Origin: Candidatus Competibacteraceae bacterium
GTDB lineage: Bacteria > Pseudomonadota > Gammaproteobacteria > Competibacterales > Competibacteraceae
DNA length: 24,875 bases
NCBI GenBank assembly: GCA_007120095.1
Contig: SKOM01000230.1
Span: forward strand, 1-24,875
Direction: 5' to 3'
The translations under genes and the position numbers were made by a program. Every line of letters starts with the position of its first letter. Within the stretch, counting starts at the first letter, position 1. Positions 14,149 through 22,381 of this stretch are shown here, one piece after another. The notes beneath the pieces were generated by a model, which worked only from the letters and a program-made list of their open reading frames with translations, ran no database searches and was not told the DNA's origin.

Positions 14149-15408
14149 TCAAGATACCCGGCGCACCGAAGCACCCAGCCGCGACAGGCGCTCCTCGATA
14201 CACTCATAACCGCGGTCGATATGATAGATCCGATCCACCAGCGTCTCGCCCTGAGCTACCAAAGCAGCCAGAATCAAACCAGCCGAAGCCCGTAAGTCTG
14301 TGGCCATGACGGGTGCACCGGTCAGTTGTGCCACACCGGTGCTAATGGCAGTATTGCCTTCCAAACGGATGACGGCGCCCATACGCTGCAGCTCGTTGAC
14401 ATGCATGAAGCGATTCTCAAATACGGTTTCGGTAATCGTGCCCACGCCTTTGGCCACTGCATTCAGGGCAACAAACTGCGCTTGCATATCGGTGGGAAAA
14501 CCGGGGTGGGGCGCAGTACGCAGGTGCACCGCCTGTGGACGCTGCCCCTGCATGTCCAGATGAATCCAATCCTGGCCGGTCTCGATGTGCGCTCCCGCCT
14601 CTTGCAGTTTAAGCAACACTGCATCCAGACACCCAGGCCGGGTGTCACGAATGGTGATTTGCCCACCGGTAATCGCCGCCGCTACCAGATAGGTACCGGT
14701 TTCAATACGATCCGGCATTATCCGGTAATGGGTTGCATGCAGGCGGGGGACACCGCAGATAATCAGGGTATCGGTACCTAATCCCTTAATGTCGGCACCC
14801 ATGGCGATTAAACACTCGCCTAGATCAACCACCTCGGGTTCGCGTGCCGCGTTCTCGATGACCGTAGTTCCCTCAGCTAAGGTTGCCGCCATGAGTAAAT
14901 TAGCCGTACCTGTGACGGTCACTAGATCCAGCACCAGGCGAGCGGCCCGCAAACGGCCCCGACAGCGCGCACGGATATAACCCGCCTCAACCTCAATCTC
15001 AGCACCCATGGCACGCAAGCCGTACAAATGCTGATCAACCGGGCGGGAACCAATGGCGCATCCCCCAGGCAGTGAGACTTCGGCATAACCATGGCGAGCC
15101 AACAACGGCCCTAACACCAGGATCGACGCTCGCATGGTCTTGACCAGATCATAAGGCGCGCAGAACTTATCCACCGCCCGCGGATCGACTTCAATGGTCA
15201 TGCGCTCGTCGACACTCAAATGAGCCCCCAAACGCCCGAGCAGTTCCATGCTGGTAGTGACATCACGCAGATGGGGCACATTACTCAGGGTGATCGGCTC
15301 ATCGGCCAGCAGCGTAGCGGCTAGAATCGGCAAAACCGCATTTTTGGCACCAGCGGCCCGCAGCTCACCTATCAGCGGCTTACCGCCATGAATTAACAGT
15401 TTATTCAA
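14149..15408 (-). CDS. murA: MurA, UDP-GlcNAc 1-carboxyvinyltransferase
   Basis: MurA transfers enolpyruvate from PEP to UDP-GlcNAc, the first committed step of peptidoglycan synthesis and the target of fosfomycin. The 419-residue protein is normal in length. K22 and N23 in the AAGAKNAVLPILAA segment, R93 in VKTMRAS, and the catalytic cysteine C117 in PGGCAIGSRPVDQHL are all present; having Cys rather than Asp at that position predicts fosfomycin sensitivity of the enzyme. It lies downstream of ibaG (24-base gap) and runs into hisG, the common ibaG-murA-hisG order in this group. Confidence 0.97.
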   Translation of the reverse strand: MNKLLIHGGKPLIGELRAAGAKNAVLPILAATLLADEPITLSNVPHLRDVTTSMELLGRLGAHLSVDERMTIEVDPRAVDKFCAPYDLVKTMRASILVLGPLLARHGYAEVSLPGGCAIGSRPVDQHLYGLRAMGAEIEVEAGYIRARCRGRLRAARLVLDLVTVTGTANLLMAATLAEGTTVIENAAREPEVVDLGECLIAMGADIKGLGTDTLIICGVPRLHATHYRIMPDRIETGTYLVAAAITGGQITIRDTRPGCLDAVLLKLQEAGAHIETGQDWIHLDMQGQRPQAVHLRTAPHPGFPTDMQAQFVALNAVAKGVGTITETVFENRFMHVNELQRMGAVIRLEGNTAISTGVAQLTGAPVMATDLRASAGLILAALVAQGETLVDRIYHIDRGYECIEERLSRLGASVRRVS

Positions 15409-15432
15409 TCCATGTACTCGATAATTGAACGA

Positions 15433-15681
15433 TCATCCACCAGAACGCTGCTGCCAGGCTTCCGGGGTATGGGTGCTTAGCGCCAAAGCATGGATCGACT
15501 GGTTACCAAAATTCTCGCCTAGCGCGGCATAGACCAGACGGTGCTGCTGCACCCGCGTCTTGCCGATAAAATCCGGGCTGATCACGATGGCTTCAAAATG
15601 AACTTCATCATCGCCGCGAATAATCACCTGGGCATCGGTCAAATGAGCCTCAATTAAGTGTTTGATCTGCTCAGTGTTCAT
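15433..15681 (-). CDS. ibaG: IbaG, BolA-family protein
   Basis: This 82-residue BolA-family protein is of the IbaG (YrbA) type, which in other species binds monothiol glutaredoxin and iron-sulfur clusters and is linked to acid stress. The conserved helix-turn region reads HFEAIVISPDFIGKTRVQQHRLVYAALGE (about residues 28-56), and the conserved C-terminal histidine is in IHALALSTHTPEAW. Its ATG overlaps the mlaC stop as ATGA, so it is coupled to mlaC. The STAS protein gene mlaB, which usually lies between mlaC and ibaG, is missing. Confidence 0.94.
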   Translation of the reverse strand: MNTEQIKHLIEAHLTDAQVIIRGDDEVHFEAIVISPDFIGKTRVQQHRLVYAALGENFGNQSIHALALSTHTPEAWQQRSGG

Positions 15682-16298
15682 TGTATCTGGCCTCGGCGAT
15701 TACGTTCGCGCAACAAGTCGATGACCCCCTGCACGCCCTGGCTGGCAAACTGGCTGCCCAGCGAGTTGCGATAATTGGACACCAGGCTCACCCCTTCAAT
15801 GTTGACATCGTAGACCTTCCAAGCGTCATCGCGCCAGTGCATCCGATAGCTCACCGGAACAGGCTCGCCCCCCCCGGCAGGCTGAAGCCGCATCCGCACG
15901 ACGATATCCTCGGCGTCATCTTCGGCTTGCAGGGGGAGAAAATGCAGAGTCTCACCGGAATATTCCAACAGGCCACTGGCGTAAGTACGCACTAACAGGG
16001 TCAGAAACTCATCGATGAATGCCTCACGTTGTTCGGGAGTCGCTTCACGCCAGTGCCGCCCCATCACCCAACGGCCTACGGTACGAAAGTCCAAGTGCGG
16101 GACAATATGCTCTTGTACCAGTTCGTACAGGCGGCTGTTGTCCTGAACGAGTTCAGCGCGGTTTGCCTCAAGGATCTCCAGCACCTGATCCGTAGTATTT
16201 TTAACCAGATTCAGTGCGTGCTGCGGTGAAGTGGCATTAGCCATCACCCCAGTCATGGGCAGCCATAACAGCAGCACAATAGCGATTAGTTTTCTCAT
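15678..16298 (-). CDS. mlaC: MlaC, periplasmic phospholipid-binding protein
   Basis: MlaC shuttles phospholipid between the outer-membrane MlaA complex and the inner-membrane MlaFEDB transporter. The 206-residue protein has a signal peptide (MRKLIAIVLLLWLPMTGVMA, cleavage about residue 20) and family blocks FRTVGRWVMGRHWREATPEQREAFIDEF, LLVRTYASGLLEY and VYDVNIEGVSLVSNYRNSLGSQ. The ATG at 16298 is three bases after the fumarase stop; a TTG immediately upstream could also be read. MlaF, E, D and B genes are not adjacent, so the rest of the system must be elsewhere or absent. Confidence 0.92.
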   Translation of the reverse strand: MRKLIAIVLLLWLPMTGVMANATSPQHALNLVKNTTDQVLEILEANRAELVQDNSRLYELVQEHIVPHLDFRTVGRWVMGRHWREATPEQREAFIDEFLTLLVRTYASGLLEYSGETLHFLPLQAEDDAEDIVVRMRLQPAGGGEPVPVSYRMHWRDDAWKVYDVNIEGVSLVSNYRNSLGSQFASQGVQGVIDLLRERNRRGQIQ

Positions 16299-16301
16299 CA
16301 A

Positions 16302-17819
16302 TTAACCTTTCAAAACAGGGATTTTACCGATTTTTACCCGCCATTCGGCCGGCCCGGTATGATGCACCGACTCACCTTGGCTGTCCACGGCTACGGTAAC
16401 CGGCATATCCTCAACGGTAAATTCGTAAATGGCCTCCATGCCCAGATCGTCAAAAGCCAGTACCCGTGACTTACGGATCGCTTTGGATACCAGATAAGCC
16501 GCACCGCCCACCGCCATGAGATACACGGCTCGATGATCGCGGATGGCCTCGATGGCGGCAGCGCCGCGTTCAGCCTTGCCGATCATACCTACAAGACCGG
16601 TATGCTCCAGCAAGGTTCGGGTGAATTTATCCATGCGCGTTGCCGTGGTCGGCCCGGCCGGACCGACAGCTTCATCCCGCACCGGATCCACAGGACCAAC
16701 ATAATAGATAAACCGGTTGGTGAAATCGACCGGCAGGGTCTCACCGCGTTGAATCATATCGACCAAACGCTTATGGGCGGCATCACGACCCGTTAGCAAT
16801 CGACCGTTGAGCAACAAGGTTTCGCCCGGCTTCCAGGTCGCGACTTCCTCGCGGGTCACCGTGTTCAGATCGACCCGTCTTGAGCTCGCCCCCGCTTCCC
16901 AGGTGACAGCCGGCCAGTCTTCCAGCTTAGGATGAGGCAGTTCCGCCGGCCCACTGCCGTCCAAGGTGAAATGCACATGGCGAGTCGCTGCACAGTTGGG
17001 AATCATCGCCACGGGTTTGTTCGCGGCATGGGTGGGATAGTCCAAAATTTTCACATCGAGGACTGTGGTCAAGCCGCCCAGACCCTGGGCACCAATGCCG
17101 AGAGCATTGATTTTGTCAAATAGCTCAAGGCGCAGCTCCTCCAAGGTGTTGGCAGGGCCACGCGCCTGTAATTCGTGGATATCAATCGGCTCCATCAACG
17201 CCTGCTTGGCCATCAGCATGGCTTTCTCGGCCGTACCGCCGATACCGATGCCCAACATGCCGGGCGGACACCAACCGGCCCCCATGGTCGGCACGGTGTC
17301 CACCACCCAATCGCTGATGGAGTCCGACGGATTAAGCATGGCAAATTTAGATTTAGCCTCGGAGCCACCGCCCTTAGCAGCCAGAATCACCTCCACCGTG
17401 TCGCCGGGCACCAGCGTCATGTGAATCACTGCGGGCGTATTGTCTCCGGTATTACGGCGCGCCCCGGCGGGATCGGTCAAAATAGAAGCCCGCAAGGTAT
17501 TGTCGGGGTGGTTATAGGCTTGACGCACCCCTTCATTGACCATGTCGGTAATACTGAACTGGGTGTCCCAACGCACCTCCATGCCAATGGTGAGAAAAGC
17601 GGTGACGATGCCGGTATCTTGACACATCGGCCGATGGCCCTCAGCACACAAGCGCGAGTTGACCAGAATCTGCGCCATGGCATCGCGCGCCGCCCGGGAT
17701 TGTTCACGCTCATAGGCCGCTGCCAGAGCATCGAGATAATCTTTGGGATGATAATAGGAAATATGTTGCAGCGCATCGGCTACGCTTTGGACGAAATCGT
17801 CCTGACGAATGGTCGGCAT
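16302..17819 (-). CDS. Class I iron-sulfur fumarate hydratase (single chain)
   Basis: This enzyme hydrates fumarate to malate in the TCA cycle. The 505-residue protein joins the alpha- and beta-type domains in one chain, as in E. coli FumA/FumB. The three expected [4Fe-4S] ligands are C66 in PMCQDTG, C184 in AGWCPPG and C276 in IPNCAAT. The beta-type half has RMDKFTRTLLEHTGLVGMIGKAERG near 429-453. The ATG at 17819 has a good ribosome site (AAGGCGGA). It runs into mlaC with a 3-base gap, an unusual partner. Like other enzymes of the class it should be oxygen sensitive. Confidence 0.94.
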   Translation of the reverse strand: MPTIRQDDFVQSVADALQHISYYHPKDYLDALAAAYEREQSRAARDAMAQILVNSRLCAEGHRPMCQDTGIVTAFLTIGMEVRWDTQFSITDMVNEGVRQAYNHPDNTLRASILTDPAGARRNTGDNTPAVIHMTLVPGDTVEVILAAKGGGSEAKSKFAMLNPSDSISDWVVDTVPTMGAGWCPPGMLGIGIGGTAEKAMLMAKQALMEPIDIHELQARGPANTLEELRLELFDKINALGIGAQGLGGLTTVLDVKILDYPTHAANKPVAMIPNCAATRHVHFTLDGSGPAELPHPKLEDWPAVTWEAGASSRRVDLNTVTREEVATWKPGETLLLNGRLLTGRDAAHKRLVDMIQRGETLPVDFTNRFIYYVGPVDPVRDEAVGPAGPTTATRMDKFTRTLLEHTGLVGMIGKAERGAAAIEAIRDHRAVYLMAVGGAAYLVSKAIRKSRVLAFDDLGMEAIYEFTVEDMPVTVAVDSQGESVHHTGPAEWRVKIGKIPVLKG

Positions 17820-17850
17820 GCGTTTATCCGCCTTGTGGTGATTGTTGTTC

Positions 17851-17856
17851 GTTATA
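17851..17856 (-). promoter_or_regulatory. Candidate -10 for the fumarase-mlaC-ibaG-murA-his run
   Basis: TATAAC on the minus strand lies 32 bases upstream of the fumarase ATG and matches five of six consensus positions. No good -35 is visible 16-19 bases further up (AGTCAA is the best). The remainder of the 258-base gap between fumarase and the permease has no recognisable gene remnant. Confidence 0.35.
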
Positions 17857-18042
17857 GTTTAGCAGATTTAGCTTGACTACTTGAGCCATGCCGACACGAT
17901 AGAGGCAGCCGTACGGCCTGGTTGCTCTCAAACGAAAACACCTTAGCCTATATTTCACCTGGTCATCGTTGGAAACCCGGTCAGTCCAATAGCCCCCGTT
18001 CGGGCGGCATCCAGCCTGGATGAAAAATCGGCAAACCAGTGA

Positions 18043-18048
18043 TACTAT
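18043..18048 (+). promoter_or_regulatory. Candidate extended -10 for the ABC-2 permease gene
   Basis: The plus strand reads TGATACTAT (18040-18048), a TGn-extended -10 with four of six consensus bases, 29 bases before the permease ATG. No clear -35 is present. The permease gene also lacks an evident ribosome site (CGTAACGTCCC precedes the ATG), so expression may be low or start differently. Confidence 0.3.
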
Positions 18049-18077
18049 TACCCACCCTGACTTGCTCGTAACGTCCC

Positions 18078-18839
18078 ATGAATTTATACGCTGTCCGTGC
18101 CATTTATGTCTTTGAGCTCAGCCGTACTGCCCGCACACTGCTGCAAAGCATTGTTTCACCGGTTATCTCAACGTCGCTGTATTTCGTGGTATTCGGTGCA
18201 GCCATTGGTTCACAGATCGCTGAGATCAACGGCGTCAGCTATGGCGCTTTCATTGTGCCGGGTTTGATCATGCTGATGCTGCTCACTCAAAGTGTGGCTA
18301 ATGCCTCGTTTGGAATTTATTTCCCGCGTTTTTCCGGGACGATTTACGAGTTACTGTCAGCGCCCGTGTCTTATTTCGAAATTGTCTTGGGCTATGTGGG
18401 CGCAGCAGCGACCAAGTCGATTATTCTCGGCCTGATTGTCTTGGCAACGGCGGGGTTTTTCGTACCGTTACACATCGCTCATCCCGTATGGATGGTGTTG
18501 TTTTTGGTGCTGACGGCAACGACTTTTAGTTTAATCGGCTTTATTGTCGGTATCTGGGCCGATGGCTTTGAGAAGCTGCAAATCGTGCCATTGCTGATTA
18601 TCACTCCGCTGACTTTTCTCGGTGGCACGTTTTATTCCATCGAGATGTTGCCACCTTTCTGGCAAACAGTCACCTTACTCAATCCGGTGGTGTATTTGGT
18701 CAGTGGCTTTCGCTGGAGTTTCTACGGGGTCGCCGATGTCAGTCTGGCCGCAAGCCTGGTTATGGTTGGAGTATTTTTGGGTTTGGCGCTGGCGATTATC
18801 GCGTGGATTTTTAAAACCGGCTACCGGCTGAAAAATTAG
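18078..18839 (+). CDS. ABC-2 type transporter permease (YadH-like)
   Basis: This 253-residue inner-membrane protein with about six membrane segments belongs to the ABC-2 exporter permease family. The segment PGLIMLMLLTQSVANASFGIYFPRFSGTIYELLSAPVSYFEIVLGY (about residues 61-105) matches the family core, and LLIITPLTFLGGTFYSIEMLPPFWQ (about 175-199) followed by NPVVYLVSGFRWSFYG is the typical ABC-2 C-terminal signature. Such permeases need an ATP-binding partner, normally encoded directly upstream; none is present in the 258-base gap or elsewhere in the window. The substrate is unknown. It converges on the epimerase gene, eight bases apart. Confidence 0.9.
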   Translation: MNLYAVRAIYVFELSRTARTLLQSIVSPVISTSLYFVVFGAAIGSQIAEINGVSYGAFIVPGLIMLMLLTQSVANASFGIYFPRFSGTIYELLSAPVSYFEIVLGYVGAAATKSIILGLIVLATAGFFVPLHIAHPVWMVLFLVLTATTFSLIGFIVGIWADGFEKLQIVPLLIITPLTFLGGTFYSIEMLPPFWQTVTLLNPVVYLVSGFRWSFYGVADVSLAASLVMVGVFLGLALAIIAWIFKTGYRLKN

Positions 18840-18847
18840 CACACCCT

Positions 18848-19855
18848 TCATCCATAATAGGCACGATACCACTCCACAAACCGCGCCACACCTTGTTCCA
18901 CGTTGACTTGGGGTTGATACCCCACCGCTGACGCTAAGGCACTGACATCCGCCGATGTATCAGGTACGTCACCGGGCTGTAAGGGCAGTAATTCCAATTG
19001 CGCTTTACGGCCTAGGCACTGCTCCAGCACCTCGATATAGCGCAGCAAAGCCACCGGTTCACGGTTACCGATATTGTAGACCCGATACGCCGCCACCCCA
19101 CTGGCTGCAGGGTCGGGGTTGTGGCTGTCCCAGCCGGTATCACACTGAGCCGGTTGATCCAAGACCCGCACAATACCTTCGACAATATCATCGATATAGG
19201 TGAAACTGCGAGTGTGCTGGCCATGATTAAATACCGGAATCGGCTGACCCGCAAGAATCGCTTTAGTAAATAAAAACAAAGCCATATCTGGACGACCCCA
19301 TGGCCCGTATACGGTAAAAAAACGCAGACCGGTGCAGGGAATAGCGTATAAATGCGCATAGCTGTGCGCCATCATTTCATTGGCTTTTTTACTGGCAGCA
19401 TACAGTGTCAAGGGGTGTTCGGTGGAGTACTGTTCAGCAAACGGCATCCGTGTATTCGCCCCATAAATCGAGCTGGTAGAGGCATAGACGAGATGGGTGA
19501 TGTTATGGTGGCGACAGCCCTCTAATATGTGCAGGAATCCGGTGATATTACTGGAAACATAGACATGCGGGTTCTCGGCGGCATAGCGCACCCCCGCTTG
19601 GGCGGCTAAATGAACCACGCGGCGCGGTTGACGGGTGGCAAACAATGCGTCAACAGCGGCACGATCAGCCAGATCGGCATGGACATGAGTATAGGCGGGA
19701 TGACCCATAAACCGCGCCAACCGGGCTTTTTTCAGATTAACATCATAGTAATCATTGAGATTATCCAAGCCGATAACCTGTTCGCCACGGCCCAATAACG
19801 CCAGTGCCAGATGCGAGCCAATAAACCCGGCGGTACCGGTAACCAAAATCGACAT
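18848..19855 (-). CDS. NAD-dependent nucleotide-sugar epimerase, probably UDP-glucuronate 4-epimerase
   Basis: This is an extended short-chain dehydrogenase that likely interconverts UDP-glucuronate and UDP-galacturonate for surface polysaccharide. The 335-residue protein has the NAD-binding TGTAGFIG at residues 6-13, DNLNDYYD near 31-38 (typical of UDP-glucuronate epimerases), a catalytic serine region STSSIYG near 126-132, YAASK at 152-156, and RFFTVYGPWGRPDMALF. I chose the ATG at 19855 because it has a ribosome site (GGAGAG) and starts the Rossmann fold; an upstream start at 19906 adds 17 unrelated residues. No other polysaccharide genes are nearby. UDP-glucose 4-epimerase is less likely given DNLNDYYD. 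Confidence 0.85.
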   Translation of the reverse strand: MSILVTGTAGFIGSHLALALLGRGEQVIGLDNLNDYYDVNLKKARLARFMGHPAYTHVHADLADRAAVDALFATRQPRRVVHLAAQAGVRYAAENPHVYVSSNITGFLHILEGCRHHNITHLVYASTSSIYGANTRMPFAEQYSTEHPLTLYAASKKANEMMAHSYAHLYAIPCTGLRFFTVYGPWGRPDMALFLFTKAILAGQPIPVFNHGQHTRSFTYIDDIVEGIVRVLDQPAQCDTGWDSHNPDPAASGVAAYRVYNIGNREPVALLRYIEVLEQCLGRKAQLELLPLQPGDVPDTSADVSALASAVGYQPQVNVEQGVARFVEWYRAYYG

Positions 19856-19996
19856 GCCAAGCTCTCCATCACTGCGAAATCGCGTTGTATTGTCCATAAT
19901 ATACACTGTAGTCCGTATCGGGTAGGCATAGCGTAAACCGTACCGTTACGAGCGCAACTCAGTGCCTCCACCCTAATTTTTAGGAGCCGCATCACC

Positions 19997-21001
19997 ATGA
20001 CCCCAAATCTTGAGACTTTACCTAAAGTTGAACTCCATATGCACATCGAAGGTTCATTAGAACCGGAGCTGATGTTTGCGCTGGCCGAACGCAATGGCAT
20101 TCAATTGCCTTATGCTTCGGTGGAAGACGTTCGCCAAGCGTACCAGTTTAGTAACTTGCAGTCGTTTCTGGATATTTACTATGCCGGGGCCTGTGTATTG
20201 CTGACCGCCCAGGATTTTTACGCTATGACCTGGGCCTATCTGTTGCGCTGCCAAGCCGATAAGGTTCGCCACACCGAGATTTTTTTCGATCCCCAAACTC
20301 ATACAGATCGCGGTGTGCCGTTTGCACATGTCATTGAGGGCATTAGCCAGGCTCTGCGGGATGGTGAAACGCAACTCGGTATCAGCTCCAGGCTGATTCT
20401 CTGCTTTCTGCGCCATCTCAGTGCCGAAGCGGCCATGCAGACCTTGGAACAGGCACTGCCTTACCGTGAGCACATCATCGCGGTGGGGCTGGATTCCTCG
20501 GAACAAGGCCACCCACCGGAAAAATTCCAAGCGGTGTTCGACCGCGCACGCGCCGAGGGCTTTCTCACCGTCGCCCATGCCGGCGAAGAAGGGCCGCCGG
20601 AGTATATTCGCCAGGCACTGGATTTATTGCAGGTCAAGCGGATTGATCACGGCGTACAGTGCATCCATGATCCGGCACTGGTCGAGCGGCTGGTCGCTGA
20701 ACAAATTCCTCTGACCGTATGCCCGTTGTCCAATGTCAAACTGTGCGTATTTGATCGTCTGGAACATCATAATCTCAAACAGCTATTGGATCGTGGGGTC
20801 TGTGTCACCATCAATTCCGATGATCCAGCCTATTTCGGGGGCTATATTGGCGAGAATTTCCGTGCTACCCAGCAGGCACTGGATCTGGATCAAGATGCTG
20901 TCTACCGGCTTTCAGTGAATGCGATTAATGCCGCGTTTCTGGACAGTGCGGCTAAGCACAAGCTCAGGCAGGAGTTAGAGGTCTGGCGGCAAACGCACTG
21001 A
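19997..21001 (+). CDS. Adenine deaminase (adenosine deaminase-like family)
   Basis: This enzyme hydrolyses adenine to hypoxanthine and ammonia in purine salvage. The 334-residue metal-dependent amidohydrolase has H14 and H16 in LHMHIEGSLEPELMF, H194 and E197 in AHAGEEGPPEYI, and D275/D276 in NSDDPAYFGGY, the zinc and catalytic residues of the family. SSEQGHPPEKF and LSNVKLCVF resemble the Pseudomonas adenine deaminase as I remember it and point to adenine rather than adenosine as substrate. The ATG at 19997 has ribosome site TAGGAG (19981-19986). It stands alone, divergent from the epimerase gene and converging on pth. Confidence 0.9.
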   Translation: MTPNLETLPKVELHMHIEGSLEPELMFALAERNGIQLPYASVEDVRQAYQFSNLQSFLDIYYAGACVLLTAQDFYAMTWAYLLRCQADKVRHTEIFFDPQTHTDRGVPFAHVIEGISQALRDGETQLGISSRLILCFLRHLSAEAAMQTLEQALPYREHIIAVGLDSSEQGHPPEKFQAVFDRARAEGFLTVAHAGEEGPPEYIRQALDLLQVKRIDHGVQCIHDPALVERLVAEQIPLTVCPLSNVKLCVFDRLEHHNLKQLLDRGVCVTINSDDPAYFGGYIGENFRATQQALDLDQDAVYRLSVNAINAAFLDSAAKHKLRQELEVWRQTH

Positions 21002-21016
21002 CGGTAGCAAATAATT

Positions 21017-21616
21017 TTATTCGGTTTTTGAAGTGTCTGTGGGCGGTTTCAGGCGATGCAAAACTTGCATGGCTTTATTGAACTCGCCCTGCACAATCTG
21101 CGGGAAAACCGGCATCACGGCATCGAGTGCAGTCTCAATAGACTGGCGCTCGGACAGTGGTGGGCGCTCTAGTACATAAGCCACGACATCGCCACCCACG
21201 CCCGGATGACCGATACCGATGCGCAAGCGCAGAAAATCATTGCGACCTAGTTGCCGCATCGTGTCGCGTAGGCCATTATGGCCGCCATGACCGCCACCCT
21301 GTTTAAGACGCACGACTCCGGCGGGTAAATCCAGATCATCGTGCACCACCAGCATGGCCGTCGGTGGGATTTTATAAAACGCCAGTAGCGGAGTGATCGC
21401 CTGGCCACTGCGGTTCATAAACGTCTGTGGTTTCAACAGCCACAGGGTCTGTCCGGCGATGGAGACGCGGGCGCATTCACCCTTGTAACGCGGTTCGGGG
21501 CGCAGCATGGCACCCGTCTGTGTAGCCAGCCGATCCAATAGCCAAAACCCGGCGTTATGCCGGGTTTCAGCATAGCCTACGCCGGGATTGCCGAGTCCGA
21601 CGACTAACTGCAACAC
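21017..21616 (-). CDS. pth: Peptidyl-tRNA hydrolase
   Basis: Pth releases tRNA from peptidyl-tRNAs that drop off the ribosome and is essential in most bacteria. The 199-residue protein has N10 and the catalytic H20 (GLGNPG...ETRHNAGFW), KPQTFMNRSGQA near 62-73, the VHDDLDLPAG segment near 91-100 with the catalytic Asp, and KQGGGHGGHNGLRD near 105-118. The start is GTG at 21616 (GTG-TTG-CAG), which sets the conserved N-terminus. It follows rplY after 18 bases; rplY-pth is the usual pair. Confidence 0.97.
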   Translation of the reverse strand: MLQLVVGLGNPGVGYAETRHNAGFWLLDRLATQTGAMLRPEPRYKGECARVSIAGQTLWLLKPQTFMNRSGQAITPLLAFYKIPPTAMLVVHDDLDLPAGVVRLKQGGGHGGHNGLRDTMRQLGRNDFLRLRIGIGHPGVGGDVVAYVLERPPLSERQSIETALDAVMPVFPQIVQGEFNKAMQVLHRLKPPTDTSKTE

Positions 21617-21634
21617 GGGCGACGACTCGTCTTA

Positions 21635-22288
21635 TTAGGTCTCGTCGCTTTCGTCCGGCTGCTCATCGCCTTCAGCCGCTTCTTCGTCCTCATCACTGCC
21701 GGCCCCAGTGGGGTAGGACACACTGACCACCGTGGTGTCACTGCCACCTTGCAACAGATGAACGCACTCCACCCCAGCAGGCAGCGTCAACTCTGACATG
21801 AGGATCGACTCGTTAACGCCCAGCTCCAGCACATCAACATCTATGGACTCAGGCAAGTCTTTAGGCAAGCAACTGACCTCGATTTCGATCATCAAGCGAC
21901 TGATAATTCCACCATCCTGACGAACCCCTTTACAACGTTCCTCATTGATAAAGTTAAGGGGCACCCGCACCCGGATCTCTTCGTCTTCGATAACCCGCTG
22001 CAAGTCCATATGCAACACAACCGTCGGTTTAAACGGGTGACGCTGCAAATCACGCAATACCACCTGCTCTGACGGTCTGCCAGCCACATTCAAGGTGAGA
22101 ATCTGGGAATAAAACCCTTCGTCTCGCAAATGACGCTGAATTTCATTCTGAGCAATAATTAAATTTACCGGATCACGCCGGGCACCGTATACCACCGCTG
22201 GTATTCTTCCGGAACGACGCAGGCGGCGGCTCGCACCTTTCCCCACATCGTCACGGGACTCAGCATTCAACACTTCATCGACACTCAT
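21635..22288 (-). CDS. rplY: Large-subunit ribosomal protein bL25, CTC form
   Basis: bL25 binds 5S rRNA. This 217-residue version has the N-terminal 5S-binding domain (GKGASRRLRRSGRIPAVVYG, then LRDLQRHPFKPTVVLHMDLQRV) and the additional beta-rich C-terminal TL5 domain, ending in a very acidic tail (EDEEAAEGDEQPDESDET). This is the long CTC/TL5 type rather than the 94-residue E. coli form. The ATG at 22288 has a GGAG ribosome site eight bases upstream; an upstream GTG at 22321 would add 11 residues and is less likely. Confidence 0.95.
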   Translation of the reverse strand: MSVDEVLNAESRDDVGKGASRRLRRSGRIPAVVYGARRDPVNLIIAQNEIQRHLRDEGFYSQILTLNVAGRPSEQVVLRDLQRHPFKPTVVLHMDLQRVIEDEEIRVRVPLNFINEERCKGVRQDGGIISRLMIEIEVSCLPKDLPESIDVDVLELGVNESILMSELTLPAGVECVHLLQGGSDTTVVSVSYPTGAGSDEDEEAAEGDEQPDESDET

Positions 22289-22381
22289 GTCGTTAGCTCC
22301 ATTGAGATTAGATTGGGTCACAGAAAGGTAAACCCCACCACTCCCGCGACCAGGTCATGGCAGGGGCATTGCGCTGCCGAT

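Noticed and set aside
17175..17876. A 233-residue plus-strand open frame
   Set aside because: It is antisense to the start of the fumarase gene, which has all its cluster cysteines intact; no family resemblance.
20057..20578. A 173-residue minus-strand open frame
   Set aside because: It is antisense to adenine deaminase and shows no domain of its own.
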